A DNA stretch of 64,000 bases from Gammaproteobacteria bacterium (GCA_018820925.1 JAHJNJ010000019.1:1-64000), one strand, 5' to 3'. Shown: positions 32,792 to 41,849, counted from the first letter of the stretch. The notes: generated by a model not told the origin, from the sequence alone. A program made the numbers and translations.

Positions 32792-32990
32792 GGGCGATCA
32801 CGCAGTCGGCAAGCACCTCAAGGAAATGAAGCTGGGCGAACTCAATGTCGAAGTGAATGCCGTGCGCCGCCACAATGTTGAAGGCAGCCATCCCTCCGGC
32901 GACATGGTGTTGCGCGCGGGCGATGTGCTGGTGTTGCTCGGACAGGCGGTGACGCTGGAAGCGGCAGAGCGGCGCTTGCGCAAGGAGTAG
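32792..32990 (+). pseudogene. Remnant of a kefB 3' end (TrkA-C domain), direct repeat copy 2
   Basis: It encodes GDHAVGKHLKEMKLGELNVE and onward to RRLRKE with no start of its own, the same 65 residues that end the antiporter gene with only about four amino-acid changes (Y/H, Q/E, K/R, D/E). Because most differences are synonymous, the two copies diverged under selection in separate complete genes and were then brought together. It may be the ancestral gene end left behind by the insertion. Confidence 0.85.
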
Positions 32991-33065
32991 GCGGTTGTCT
33001 TGAGCGCATCCGCAACGGGTGCCGTGTCAGTAGCGGTTGGTAAATTCACGGAAATGACGGCATGA

Positions 33066-33095
33066 AAAAAGCCCGCTGTTCGCAGCGGGCTTTTT
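33066..33095. terminator. Bidirectional terminator after the pilin-like gene
   Basis: GCCCGCTG, loop TTCG, CAGCGGGC (33071-33090) with AAAAAA before and TTTTT after: an eight-base-pair stem with a stable UUCG tetraloop that works on both strands. It ends the pilin gene 21 bases beyond its stop. Confidence 0.92.
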
Positions 33096-33116
33096 AGATG
33101 TCACGCCGGAGTCTGA

Positions 33117-33788
33117 TTAAACGCCCATGCAGACGGTGTAGGAGTTGGCATCTTCCAGCGCACCGCCTGCATTAAGGGTTGGTGCCGCCAAGGTGGACGG
33201 CCTGGCGTTGTTGGTGTTGTACGCCCGCATGGAGCCTGTGGTCGGGGCGCCATCATCCATCTGGATATCAAGTTGCTTGGCATATTTTCCCAGAATAGCG
33301 GCCGAACAGATAATGTAGGAACCCCTGAGTAGGTTGCCTGCTAGAGTGGGGTTGTTCGTACCGCTGTTGGTAATGCCGATGATGCCATTGACCGAGTTGG
33401 TAGGTAACAAATCGGCGCCATCGGCAGTCGGGCCGGTAGCCAGTCCTGCCAGACGCACATCCTGCCAGAACTTCTGGGTTTCATCGGTAAATGTCAGTGT
33501 GTCCCACGCGCCTTCGATGACGCCGTTGTTGATCGTTCCATTTGTACTTGCGACAGTGGCACCTTCCACATGGCTTGCCGCCGAGCCGTCATCGCCGGGC
33601 AATGCACGGAACTTGTCCTGATAGCCGTAGATGTAAACCGGGATGTTCTTGAAATCGGTCGCCAAGTTTTTCACCTTGGCGCTGTTGATGAGTTCCTGCC
33701 CCTTCAGCACGCCGCCGAGCAGCAGTCCGATAATCACCAACACGATAGCGATTTCGATCAGGGTAAAGCCGGATTGGTTACGTTTCAT
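33117..33788 (-). CDS. Type IV pilin-like protein
   Basis: A 223-residue class III-signal protein. MKRNQSG precedes FTLIEIAIVLVIIGLLLGGV, so prepilin peptidase would cut after Gly7 and methylate Phe8; Glu at mature position 5 is present. The long helix is followed by a Gly/Asn/Thr-rich globular head, with two cysteines near the C-terminus (YIICSA; YTVCMGV) that could form the D-loop disulfide. I chose ATG 33788, which follows GGAG at nine bases. It is longer than typical PilA and no other pilus gene is adjacent, so it may be a stand-alone pilin or pseudopilin. It is driven by a sigma-54 promoter. Confidence 0.88.
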   Translation of the reverse strand: MKRNQSGFTLIEIAIVLVIIGLLLGGVLKGQELINSAKVKNLATDFKNIPVYIYGYQDKFRALPGDDGSAASHVEGATVASTNGTINNGVIEGAWDTLTFTDETQKFWQDVRLAGLATGPTADGADLLPTNSVNGIIGITNSGTNNPTLAGNLLRGSYIICSAAILGKYAKQLDIQMDDGAPTTGSMRAYNTNNARPSTLAAPTLNAGGALEDANSYTVCMGV

Positions 33789-33854
33789 CGGTTGGTTCTC
33801 CAAATAGTTCTTATAATTTGTGGTGTGCTAAATAATGCCCGAGTACCGGACTAC

Positions 33855-33870
33855 AGCAATACCCGTGCCA
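33855..33870 (-). promoter_or_regulatory. Sigma-54 promoter of the pilin-like gene
   Basis: On the minus strand TGGCACGGGTATTGCT matches TGGCAC-N5-TTGCT perfectly. The start is predicted near 33844, about 56 bases before ATG 33788. Pilin genes are classically sigma-54/PilR-dependent; no pilR is in this window. Confidence 0.88.
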
Positions 33871-34182
33871 ACTAAAAACAGATCAGACCAATTATGGCGT
33901 TATTCTTGCATAGTCTGGAATTCATGTTGCGGGAATATTTCCGCGATTTCCTGACACATGTTTTGCAACCCTTTACTTGTTGGATCGGATACGTATAAAT
34001 CAACACCCGATTCGACTGTTGCCAACTTTAACCAAGAAAAATGCATTTGCCTAGTGTTTGATCAAAAAGTTGGCAAACAGAACCGGCAATGTTGCTGGTT
34101 ATATTCAAAGAATTGCAGTGGATGTGGGGTAAACTGGTTCGGCTTGCATTCGCTATGACGAAGTTCTGACGAAAATGACGAA
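33871..34182. other. Intergenic region between pilin-like and kinase genes
   Basis: No gene is seen. This stretch is AT-richer than its surroundings. It should hold activator sites for the sigma-54 pilin promoter and the promoter of the kinase gene. Before the kinase, ATGACGAA occurs at 34155 and 34175, giving several closely spaced ATG codons. Confidence 0.4.
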
Positions 34183-35871
34183 ATGACGACGATTGCCGTG
34201 GGGAAATTTAGGTTGTCCAGCCGCTGGCTTTCTTTTGCCATGCTGGCGGCGTTGCATCTTGCACTGCTGTTGGGGTGGCAGAGCAGTTTGATGCGTCCGT
34301 TGTTGCTGCTGCACCTGGGCATGTTCCTGTTGTGGCAACCGCTGTGGCGCGGCGAAAGCAAGCTGCGCCTGAGCGGAGCGGCCTTCATCATTGCGATGAT
34401 CATGATCGCCGTGTTCTGGCTGAACTGGTGGCTGCTGGCGTTCTGGGTGAGCGGCTTGTTCGCGCTGGTGGGGGGCAGGGTGTTTGCTTTTCACGCCCGC
34501 TGGCAGCGCCGCTATTACCTGCTCATGATGGCGTACCTGCTGGCCATCCTCCTGCTTGAAATTGCGCCGCACTTGTTCGGTTTGCCAACGCTGGGCGAAG
34601 TGATAGACATCCTGATGTCCTACGGCTTGCCGATGCTGCTGCTGGTGATGGCGTTCCTCCCGGTCGAACGCGACCAGCTGGAAGGCGAGCAGGCGGTGGA
34701 TTTCTTCTACATCCTGTTGTTGTTTGCCTTGCAGCTGCTGCTGCTGCTGGGCAGCCTCGCTTTCATGACATTGGTCAGGATCGACTACCTGGAGGCCTTG
34801 CTGCGCAGCATATTCATCATTGCCATGATGCTGCTGGCATTGGGGGCGCTGTGGAGTCCGCGCATGGGGTTTTCGGGTATTCAGGCATTGTTCTCGCGCT
34901 ACCTGTTGACCATCGGCACTCCGTTTGAATTGTGGCTCAAGCGGCTCGCCGAAGCCGCGCAACAGGAACAGGACCCGGAGACCTTTCTGGCGCGCGGCAC
35001 CGAATACCTTAACGAGATGCCCTGGATGTCCGGATTGTCGTGGGTGTCGGGGCGCGGACATGGCAAGTTGGGCGTTCCCAGCCAGCATCGCATCGAGGTG
35101 TACGACCAGGATCTGAGCCTTGTGCTGTTCAGCAACCGCTCCATGCCGCCCACTGTTTTGCTGCATGTGCGGTTGCTGGCCCGCTTGCTGGGACATTTCT
35201 ACCAGGCCAAGCGGCGCGAACAGAACCTGCGCGAGATCACGCGCCTGCAGACCATTTATGAAACGGGCGCACGCCTGACCCACGATCTGAAGAATATGTT
35301 GCAATCCCTGATTGCGCTCACTTCCATTGCGCGCGAACAGCCGGAAAGGGCGCAACCCGTTTTGCAGCGCCAGTTGCCCGTGCTGACCCAGCGCATCGAA
35401 CTTATCCTGTCCAAACTCAAATCCCCGCAAGCGCAGGAAGATGCCGTTGCATTGCCGCTGGGAACCTGGTGGGAAGGCTTGCGCCAGCGCTACCAGCACC
35501 GCCACATCGAATGGCGCAGCCCGGAAAATATTGGCAACCTCGCCATTCCGGTCGCTTTGTTCGATTGCGCCGCCGACAACCTGATCGACAATGCCAGCAA
35601 CAAGCGTTTGCGCGAGCCCAGCATCACGATCACTGCCACGTTATGCGCCGAGCCCTTCAGCCTGAGCATCACGGATAGCGGTAGCGCCATTCCGGGCGCG
35701 GTCGCACAACAGCTTCTGAATACCATCGTTTCTTCCGAAGACGGCATGGGTATCGGGCTGTATCAGGTGGCACGCTGGGCGGCGCAATCCGGATATCGCC
35801 TGGAGTTGAGCGAGAACTTGCCGGGGAAAGTGACTTTCCGCATTTCCAGAGCCGGGGAGTCCGCTGGTTAA
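34183..35871 (+). CDS. Membrane sensor histidine kinase, orphan
   Basis: A 562-residue kinase. Residues about 1-240 contain eight or so hydrophobic helices with no sizeable periplasmic loop. A GAF-like linker covers about 245-350. The phospho-acceptor region is ETGARLTHDLKNMLQSLIAL (HDLKN type), followed by an ATPase domain with N-box DNLIDNASNKR and G-box GMGIGLYQVARWAAQSGY. HDLKN kinases often pair with sigma-54-type response regulators, but no receiver protein is adjacent. Several near ATG codons are possible; I used 34183 (MTTIAVGKFRLSS). Confidence 0.85.
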   Translation: MTTIAVGKFRLSSRWLSFAMLAALHLALLLGWQSSLMRPLLLLHLGMFLLWQPLWRGESKLRLSGAAFIIAMIMIAVFWLNWWLLAFWVSGLFALVGGRVFAFHARWQRRYYLLMMAYLLAILLLEIAPHLFGLPTLGEVIDILMSYGLPMLLLVMAFLPVERDQLEGEQAVDFFYILLLFALQLLLLLGSLAFMTLVRIDYLEALLRSIFIIAMMLLALGALWSPRMGFSGIQALFSRYLLTIGTPFELWLKRLAEAAQQEQDPETFLARGTEYLNEMPWMSGLSWVSGRGHGKLGVPSQHRIEVYDQDLSLVLFSNRSMPPTVLLHVRLLARLLGHFYQAKRREQNLREITRLQTIYETGARLTHDLKNMLQSLIALTSIAREQPERAQPVLQRQLPVLTQRIELILSKLKSPQAQEDAVALPLGTWWEGLRQRYQHRHIEWRSPENIGNLAIPVALFDCAADNLIDNASNKRLREPSITITATLCAEPFSLSITDSGSAIPGAVAQQLLNTIVSSEDGMGIGLYQVARWAAQSGYRLELSENLPGKVTFRISRAGESAG

Positions 35872-35977
35872 GCGCAATCCCTTGCCGTGACAATTGGTAT
35901 TGGCCGTGTCTGCAAGGTCCGTGATCCCTTCATTTTGTAGTGCGGGCGACATTCGCAGCAGGTAAAATCGCGCCGCC

Positions 35978-38900
35978 ATGAATGCAGCATTATCCCCGCT
36001 CGCCCAGCGCCGTCTGGCGCGAATCCAGCAACTCTCTACTATCGAATACCCCGCCGACCTGCCCGTGGTGGCGCGGCGCGAGGAGTTGGCGCAGGCCATC
36101 GAAAAACATCAAGTCGTGATCGTGTGCGGCGAAACGGGGTCGGGCAAGACCACGCAGTTGCCCAAGATATGCCTGAGCCTGGGGCGCGGCGTGTCGGGCG
36201 TGATCGGCCACACCCAGCCGCGCCGGGTCGCGGCGCGTTCGGTGGGCGCGCGCATCGCGCATGAGTTGAAGTCCGAACTCGGCGGCCTGGTCGGCTATAA
36301 AGTGCGCTTCAACGACAAGGTGTCGCCCGATACCTGCGTCAAGTTGATGACCGACGGTATTTTGCTGGCCGAGATACATCGTGACCCTGACCTCAGACAG
36401 TACGACACCATCATCATCGACGAGGCGCACGAGCGCTCGCTGAATATCGACTTTTTGCTGGGTTACCTCAAGCGTCTGCTGCCGCGCCGTCCCGACCTGA
36501 AACTCATCATTACTTCGGCGACGCTGGATGCGGAGCGGTTTGCGAAGCATTTCTCCGGCGCCCCGGTGCTGCAGGTTACGGGCCGTACCTATCCGGTCGA
36601 AGTGCGCTACCGCCCGCCGCAGCAGGACGAAGACGGCGATATGCAGAATGTTCCGCAGGCCATCTGCAGTGCACTGGACGAGCTTTCCATCGGTGGCCTG
36701 AAGGGCGATGTGCTGGTGTTCCTGCCCGGCGAGCGCGAAATACGCGATACCGCCGAAGCGCTGCGCAAGCATCAGCACAAAGGCATCGAGATATTGCCTC
36801 TGTTCTCCCGGCTTTCAACCTCTGAACAAGATCGCGTGTTCAAGCCTGCGTCCGGTGTGCGCCGCGTGGTGCTGGCGACCAACGTGGCGGAGACATCGCT
36901 CACCGTGCCCAATATCGGCTATGTGATCGACAGCGGGCTGGCGCGCATCAACCGCTACAGCGTGCGCCAGAAAGTGGAGCAGTTGCGTATCGAGAATATC
37001 GCGCGCGCCGCCGCCAACCAGCGTGCCGGGCGTTGCGGCCGCGTGATGAACGGTGTGTGTATTCGTTTGTATGAAGAAGCGGATTTCCTGCAGCGGCCGG
37101 AATTCTCCGATGCGGAAATTTTTCGCGTGTCGCTGGCGACGGTCATCCTGCGCATGAGTGCACTTGGATTGGGAGAGGTCGAAGCATTCCCGTTCATTGA
37201 AGCGCCGGGTTCGCGCGCCATTACCGACGGCTACCAGTTGCTGCAGGAACTGAATGCCATCGAAAGGAATGAAATCACTCCTGCGAAGCAGGAGGCGATT
37301 GCCCTTCCTCCCTCCGGGGGAAAGTTGGAAGGGGGTGGCGCTTATAAGCTCACGCCGCTCGGACACGAACTGGCCAAGCTGCCGCTGGACCCCAAGGTGG
37401 CGCGGCTGTTGCTGGCGGGGCGCCAGTATCACTGCCTGAACGAGATACTTGTCATCGCCAGCGCGCTGGCGTTGCAAGACCCGCGCGACAGGCCAAGCGA
37501 ACGGCGCGAAGCGGCGGATGCTGCGCACCAGCGCTTCAACGACGAGCGCTCGGATTTCCTCGCCTACCTCAAGCTGTGGGCGTGGTTCCAGGATGCGGTG
37601 AAGCACAAGAAGAGCAACAGGCTGTGGGCAAACGAGTGCCGCGAGAAATTCCTGTCGCCGTTGCGCCTGCGCGAGTGGCACGAACTGCACCAGCAGTTGC
37701 ATGCGCAGGTGAGCGAGATGGGGATGTTTGAGCCGGGCAATCAAATAGGCCGTCATTCCGGCCTGACCGAAGGTCAGCCTGTCCTGAGCCAGCCGAAGGG
37801 CCGGAATGACGGGCGCACTTCGCAGCCCGCCACCTACGAGCAGATACACAAAGCGCTGTTGACCGGCCTGCTCGGCAACATCGGCTGCAAGGGTGTGGAT
37901 CGCGAACCGTATTACCTTGGCCCGCGCGAAATCAAGTTCTTTATCGCGTCCAACTCGGTGTTGGCGAAAAAGGGCGCCAAATGGGTGGTGGCGGCGGAAA
38001 TCGTGGAGACGACCAAACTGTTTGCGCGCTGCATGGCGCGCATAGAACCGGAGTGGCTGGAAGAAGTCGGCGCGCACCTGATCAAGCGCAGCTATTTCGA
38101 TCCGCACTGGGAAAAGAAAGCGGCGCAGGTGGCAGCGTGGGAGCGCAGCACCCTGTACGGCCTCGTCATCAACCCGAAGAAGCGTGTGCATTACGGGCCC
38201 ATGAATCCGCAGGAGGCGCGCGAGGTATTCATCCGCGAGGCGCTGGTGAACGGCGAATTCAACACGCAGGCGCCGTTCTTCGCGCACAACCGGAAACTCA
38301 TTGCCGACATCGAGGCGCTGGAACACAAAGCACGCCGTCCCGATGTGCTGGTGGATGACGAACTCATCTTCGCGTTTTACGACGAGCGCATCCCGGCAGG
38401 TATTCACAACGGCGCGGCGTTCGAGCATTGGCGCAAAGAGATAGAGCGCGAACAGCCCAAACTGCTGTACCTGAAAAAAGACGACCTGATGCGCCATGAG
38501 GCGGCGGGAATCACCACCGAACAATTCCCGCCACAGTTGCTGATGAACAATGTGAGCTATGCGCTCGCATACAACTTTGCGCCCGGCAAGAACGATGACG
38601 GTGTGACGCTGACTGCACCGCAAGCGTTGCTGAACCAGGTGTCGGCGGCGCGTTGCGAATACCTGGTGCCGGGCATACTGGCGGAAAAAGTAGCGCAGCT
38701 GGTCAAGTCGTTGCCGCAGAAATTGCGTCGCCATTGCGTGCCGGTGCCGGAATTTGCAGCTGCATTTTGTGCGGCGGTGCAGCCTTCCGATACCCCGTTG
38801 CTGCAGGCGCTGGCGCGCTATATCCGCGAACAGAAGCAGATCGATGTGCCGCAGGATGCATTCCGTCTCGAACAATTGCCCGCGCATTTGCTCATGAATT

Positions 38901-39883
38901 TTCGCGTGATTGACGAGCACGGGCGGCAACTGGGTATGTCGCGCAACTTTGCCCAGTTGCGCACGGAATGGGCGCCCAGGCAGGAGTTTGCGTCCGCACC
39001 TGTTGCGAAGAGCGCAGGGCCGCAACAAAAATCCGGCGGCGAACGCTACACCGAGTGGAGCTTCGGCGATTTCAAACCGACGCGCGAGGAAAGCCGCGCC
39101 GGGCAGATCATCACCGTGTTCAATGCGCTGGTGGACGAGGGCGATGCAGTGAGCCTGCACAGTTTCGATACGCAGGATGCCGCCAAGGCTGCGCATCGTC
39201 CGGGCTTGCGGCGCATGTTCATGCTGGCGCTGAAGGAACAGATGAAATATCTGGAAAAGAACCTGCCGGGACTGCAGGCGATGGCGATGCAGTGGCTGCC
39301 GTTCGGATCGCAACAGGATTTGCAGCGGCAGATTCTTGCCGTGACATTCGACCGTTGCTGTCTGAACGATCCGTGGCCGGAAACGGAGAAGGAGTTCGCC
39401 GCACGCTGCAAGGATGCCAAGGCGCGGCTGAACCTGGTGGCGCAGGAGATTGCGCGCCTCGTCGCTGCGGTGCTGGCCGAGCATCATGTTTTGCAGAAAA
39501 GCATGAACGGCTGCAAAGCGCACGGACAGGTGTTGCAGGATATCCGCCAGCAGCTCGAATGGTTGCTGGGCAAGGAATGGGTGGCGCGCACGCCATATGA
39601 GCGCATGCAGCATATGCCGCGCTACCTGAAGGCGATCAACGTGCGCCTGGAAAAACTGCGCGCCAATCCGGCACGCGATGCGCAGAACATGGCCCAGATG
39701 GGCCCCTTGCAGCAACAATGGCAGCGCAGGCTGTCGGCACAGCAGGGAGAAGTGGATGTGCGCCTGGAAGATTTCGGGTGGATGATGCAGGAACTGCGCG
39801 TGTCGCTGTTCGCGCAGGAACTGAAGACGCCGGTGATTGTTTCGGTGAAGCGGCTGGAAAAAATATTGGCGGGCCTGAATTAA
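35978..39883 (+). CDS. hrpA: ATP-dependent RNA helicase HrpA
   Basis: A 1301-residue DEAH-box helicase. Motif I GETGSGKTTQLPKI (near 52), DEAH in IIIDEAHERSLNID, SAT in ITSATLDAERF, and motif VI NQRAGRCGRV are intact, followed by the ratchet/OB domains and the long HrpA-specific C-terminus. Relatives help rescue stalled ribosomes. Two segments are unlike the family and coincide with palindromic repeats: about 20 residues near 440-455 (IALPPSGGKLEGGGA) and about 30 near 588-615 (IGRHSGLTEGQPVLS and onward). Both are in frame, and conserved sequence resumes after each. A TAAAAT box lies just before the gene. Confidence 0.94.
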   Translation: MNAALSPLAQRRLARIQQLSTIEYPADLPVVARREELAQAIEKHQVVIVCGETGSGKTTQLPKICLSLGRGVSGVIGHTQPRRVAARSVGARIAHELKSELGGLVGYKVRFNDKVSPDTCVKLMTDGILLAEIHRDPDLRQYDTIIIDEAHERSLNIDFLLGYLKRLLPRRPDLKLIITSATLDAERFAKHFSGAPVLQVTGRTYPVEVRYRPPQQDEDGDMQNVPQAICSALDELSIGGLKGDVLVFLPGEREIRDTAEALRKHQHKGIEILPLFSRLSTSEQDRVFKPASGVRRVVLATNVAETSLTVPNIGYVIDSGLARINRYSVRQKVEQLRIENIARAAANQRAGRCGRVMNGVCIRLYEEADFLQRPEFSDAEIFRVSLATVILRMSALGLGEVEAFPFIEAPGSRAITDGYQLLQELNAIERNEITPAKQEAIALPPSGGKLEGGGAYKLTPLGHELAKLPLDPKVARLLLAGRQYHCLNEILVIASALALQDPRDRPSERREAADAAHQRFNDERSDFLAYLKLWAWFQDAVKHKKSNRLWANECREKFLSPLRLREWHELHQQLHAQVSEMGMFEPGNQIGRHSGLTEGQPVLSQPKGRNDGRTSQPATYEQIHKALLTGLLGNIGCKGVDREPYYLGPREIKFFIASNSVLAKKGAKWVVAAEIVETTKLFARCMARIEPEWLEEVGAHLIKRSYFDPHWEKKAAQVAAWERSTLYGLVINPKKRVHYGPMNPQEAREVFIREALVNGEFNTQAPFFAHNRKLIADIEALEHKARRPDVLVDDELIFAFYDERIPAGIHNGAAFEHWRKEIEREQPKLLYLKKDDLMRHEAAGITTEQFPPQLLMNNVSYALAYNFAPGKNDDGVTLTAPQALLNQVSAARCEYLVPGILAEKVAQLVKSLPQKLRRHCVPVPEFAAAFCAAVQPSDTPLLQALARYIREQKQIDVPQDAFRLEQLPAHLLMNFRVIDEHGRQLGMSRNFAQLRTEWAPRQEFASAPVAKSAGPQQKSGGERYTEWSFGDFKPTREESRAGQIITVFNALVDEGDAVSLHSFDTQDAAKAAHRPGLRRMFMLALKEQMKYLEKNLPGLQAMAMQWLPFGSQQDLQRQILAVTFDRCCLNDPWPETEKEFAARCKDAKARLNLVAQEIARLVAAVLAEHHVLQKSMNGCKAHGQVLQDIRQQLEWLLGKEWVARTPYERMQHMPRYLKAINVRLEKLRANPARDAQNMAQMGPLQQQWQRRLSAQQGEVDVRLEDFGWMMQELRVSLFAQELKTPVIVSVKRLEKILAGLN
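37303..37335. repeat. Palindromic repeat inserted in frame in hrpA (first)
   Basis: CCTTCC pairs with GGAAGG, and CCTCC with GGGGG within it, around CCGGGGGAAAGTT. This is the CCCCCTTCCAACTTTCCCCC-type dispersed repeat. It lies between the conserved LNAIERN and YKLTPLGHELAKLPLDPK segments of HrpA. Confidence 0.75.
37750..37812. repeat. Palindromic repeat inserted in frame in hrpA (second)
   Basis: CCGTCATTCCGGCC on the left and GGCCGGAATGACGG on the right form an arm pair of 13-14 bases around a 35-base centre that contains CTGTCCTGAGCCAGCC. The whole unit keeps the frame and is flanked by conserved HrpA sequence (EMGMFEPGN before; PATYEQIHKALLTGLL after). Confidence 0.9.
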
Positions 39884-39916
39884 TAACGAAACATATTGAA
39901 TGGGAACGGTTGAATC

Positions 39917-41398
39917 ATGGCGTTGAAAAAAGTGGATGTATTGCTGGTCGGGGCAGGGGTGATGAGCGCGACGCTGGCATCCTTGTTGTCGCAACTGGAT
40001 CCGTCGCTGCGAATCATGATGGTCGAGCGCCTGAGCAGGGTGGCGCAGGAAAGCACGCACAGCCTGAACAATGCCGGTACCGGGCACGCGGGATATTGTG
40101 AACTGAATTACACCCCGCAACAGGCCGATGGCTCGGTGGCGATCGAGCGCGCACTGGAGATCAATGCCGCGTTCGAGATGTCCCTGCAGTTCTGGTCCTA
40201 CCTGGTCGGGCAGGGCGTATTGCCGACGCCCGAAAAATTCATCAATCCGATCTGCCACCAGAGTTTCGTCTGGGGCGAGGAGAACGTGGCGTTCCTGCGC
40301 AAACGCTATGCGGCAATGCGCAAGCATCATTTGTTCGAGGAAATGGAATACAGCGAAGACCATGCGGTGTTGCGCAAATGGATGCCGCTGGTCATGCGGC
40401 GCCGCAGTGCCAAACAGCCGGTTGCCGCGACGCGGGTCAAGCACGGCACGGATGTTGATTTCGGATTCATGACGCGCAAGCTGGTGCAGTCGCTGAAAAA
40501 ACACCCGGCCTTCGACCTGCAACTGAGCCACACCATTGTCGGATTGAAACAGCATGCCGATGGGCGCTGGCATGTGCGCATGCAGGATAATCTTACCGAC
40601 AAGGTTTGCACGGTCGATGCCGGTTTCGTCTTTCTCGGCGCGGGCGGCGGCGCGTTGCCGTTGCTGCAGAAATCCGGGATCCCGGAAGCCCGTGGCTACG
40701 GAGGCTTCCCGGTCAGTGGTCAATGGCTGATCTGCAAGAATCCGGATGTGGTCAAACTGCACTGCAGCAAGGTCTACGGCAAGGCGGCCGTGGGGGCGCC
40801 GCCCATGTCGGTGCCGCATCTGGATGCGCGCATCATCGACGGCGAGCTGGCATTGCTGTTCGGCCCCTTCGCCAGCATCACCACCAAATTCCTCAAGCAG
40901 GGCTCGGCGCTGGATCTGTTCACGTCGCTGAAAACCGGCAATCTCAAGCCGATGCTGGCCGTGGCGCGCGACAATCCGGACCTGGCCCGTTACCTCATCG
41001 GCGAGGCTTTCCAGACGCACAAAGAGCGCGTGGCAACCCTGCGCAATTTTTATACTGAAGCCAAGGAGGAAGACTGGGTGCTCGCCTCGGCCGGGCAGCG
41101 CGTGCAGATCATCAAGGGTACTGACAAGGGAGGCGGCAAACTGGAGTTCGGCACCGAGATCGTCACCGCCAGGGACGGTTCGCTGGCCGCGCTGCTGGGT
41201 GCTTCGCCCGGCGCTTCCACTTCGGTGCAGGCAATGATCGAGGTGATCGAGCGCTGTTTCAAGCCGCGCATGAAGAGCGCCGACTGGAAGCGCAAGATGA
41301 AAGAAATGGTTCCGTCTTACGGTGTGGTGCTGGATGAGGATGTGGCGCTGCTGCGCGAATTGAGGCATCAAACGCTGATGACATTGCGGTTGGCGTAA
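39917..41398 (+). CDS. mqo: Malate:quinone oxidoreductase
   Basis: A 493-residue membrane-associated FAD enzyme that oxidises malate to oxaloacetate and passes electrons to quinone. The FAD-binding VDVLLVGAGVMSATLASLL is at the N-terminus, followed by the Mqo signature STHSLNNAGTGHAGYCELNY. The middle segment GAGGGALPLLQKSGIPEARG and the C-terminal LLGASPGASTSVQAMIEVI are also family hallmarks. It replaces or supplements NAD-dependent malate dehydrogenase in the citric acid cycle. It follows hrpA by 33 bases but is unrelated to it in function. Confidence 0.95.
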   Translation: MALKKVDVLLVGAGVMSATLASLLSQLDPSLRIMMVERLSRVAQESTHSLNNAGTGHAGYCELNYTPQQADGSVAIERALEINAAFEMSLQFWSYLVGQGVLPTPEKFINPICHQSFVWGEENVAFLRKRYAAMRKHHLFEEMEYSEDHAVLRKWMPLVMRRRSAKQPVAATRVKHGTDVDFGFMTRKLVQSLKKHPAFDLQLSHTIVGLKQHADGRWHVRMQDNLTDKVCTVDAGFVFLGAGGGALPLLQKSGIPEARGYGGFPVSGQWLICKNPDVVKLHCSKVYGKAAVGAPPMSVPHLDARIIDGELALLFGPFASITTKFLKQGSALDLFTSLKTGNLKPMLAVARDNPDLARYLIGEAFQTHKERVATLRNFYTEAKEEDWVLASAGQRVQIIKGTDKGGGKLEFGTEIVTARDGSLAALLGASPGASTSVQAMIEVIERCFKPRMKSADWKRKMKEMVPSYGVVLDEDVALLRELRHQTLMTLRLA

Positions 41399-41466
41399 GC
41401 GGGGGAAGGCTAGAACGGGTGTGTTTCCAAAGCGGTTAATCTTTCTGGGCCGGGGGGGCGCTACGC

Positions 41467-41472
41467 TATAAT
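41467..41472 (+). promoter_or_regulatory. Candidate -10 box before the small coiled-coil gene
   Basis: A perfect TATAAT about 120 bases before ATG 41596. A TTCTGG-like -35 is 18 bases upstream, which is a poor match, so strength is uncertain. Confidence 0.4.
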
Positions 41473-41595
41473 CGGAACGGGTCTTGCTTAACACGCAAAT
41501 AATCGAATTTTGAACAAGCAATTGCGTATGAACAGAAATGGTCGAGCGCGCGAGGCGTCGCCAGGACTGGCGTTATGCACATTGGGAGGCAGCAA

Positions 41596-41835
41596 ATGAA
41601 CAAGCAAGAAGTGGAACTGCTCAGGCAGGAAATCGAGATGTTGATGAACGAACGCGCGCGCCTGCTCAAGGTGGTGGGGGCGGCAGCGGTGCTGGTGGCG
41701 AATGCGGATGCCGCCAAGCTGCAGCCGAACGCCGTGGAAGCGGCGGAGATGTTGTCCGAGACATTGAATGCACTGCCCGAGGAAACGCTGAAGGACGCTC
41801 TGGAGTCGGTTCACGCGGAACCGGATGTGGCATAG
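41596..41835 (+). CDS. Small helical hypothetical protein
   Basis: A 79-residue, mainly helical protein. The first 30 residues (MNKQEVELLRQEIEMLMNER and on) have heptad-like leucines and could form a coiled coil; VVGAAAVLVANADA and the acidic C-terminus complete it. GGGAGG lies seven bases before the ATG. No family is recognised. It ends 14 bases before the patatin-like gene and may be co-transcribed. Confidence 0.75.
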   Translation: MNKQEVELLRQEIEMLMNERARLLKVVGAAAVLVANADAAKLQPNAVEAAEMLSETLNALPEETLKDALESVHAEPDVA

Positions 41836-41849
41836 CGAACGCTGCGCAC

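Noticed and set aside
34153-35505. 450-codon minus-strand open frame opposite the histidine kinase
   Set aside because: Shadow frame, rich in Gln/His; the plus-strand kinase has clear motifs.
36815-41521. 1568-codon open frame on the minus strand opposite hrpA and mqo
   Set aside because: It is antisense to two strongly conserved genes; the composition (His/Arg/Gln-rich) is what a GC-rich gene gives on the opposite strand. No domain is recognisable.
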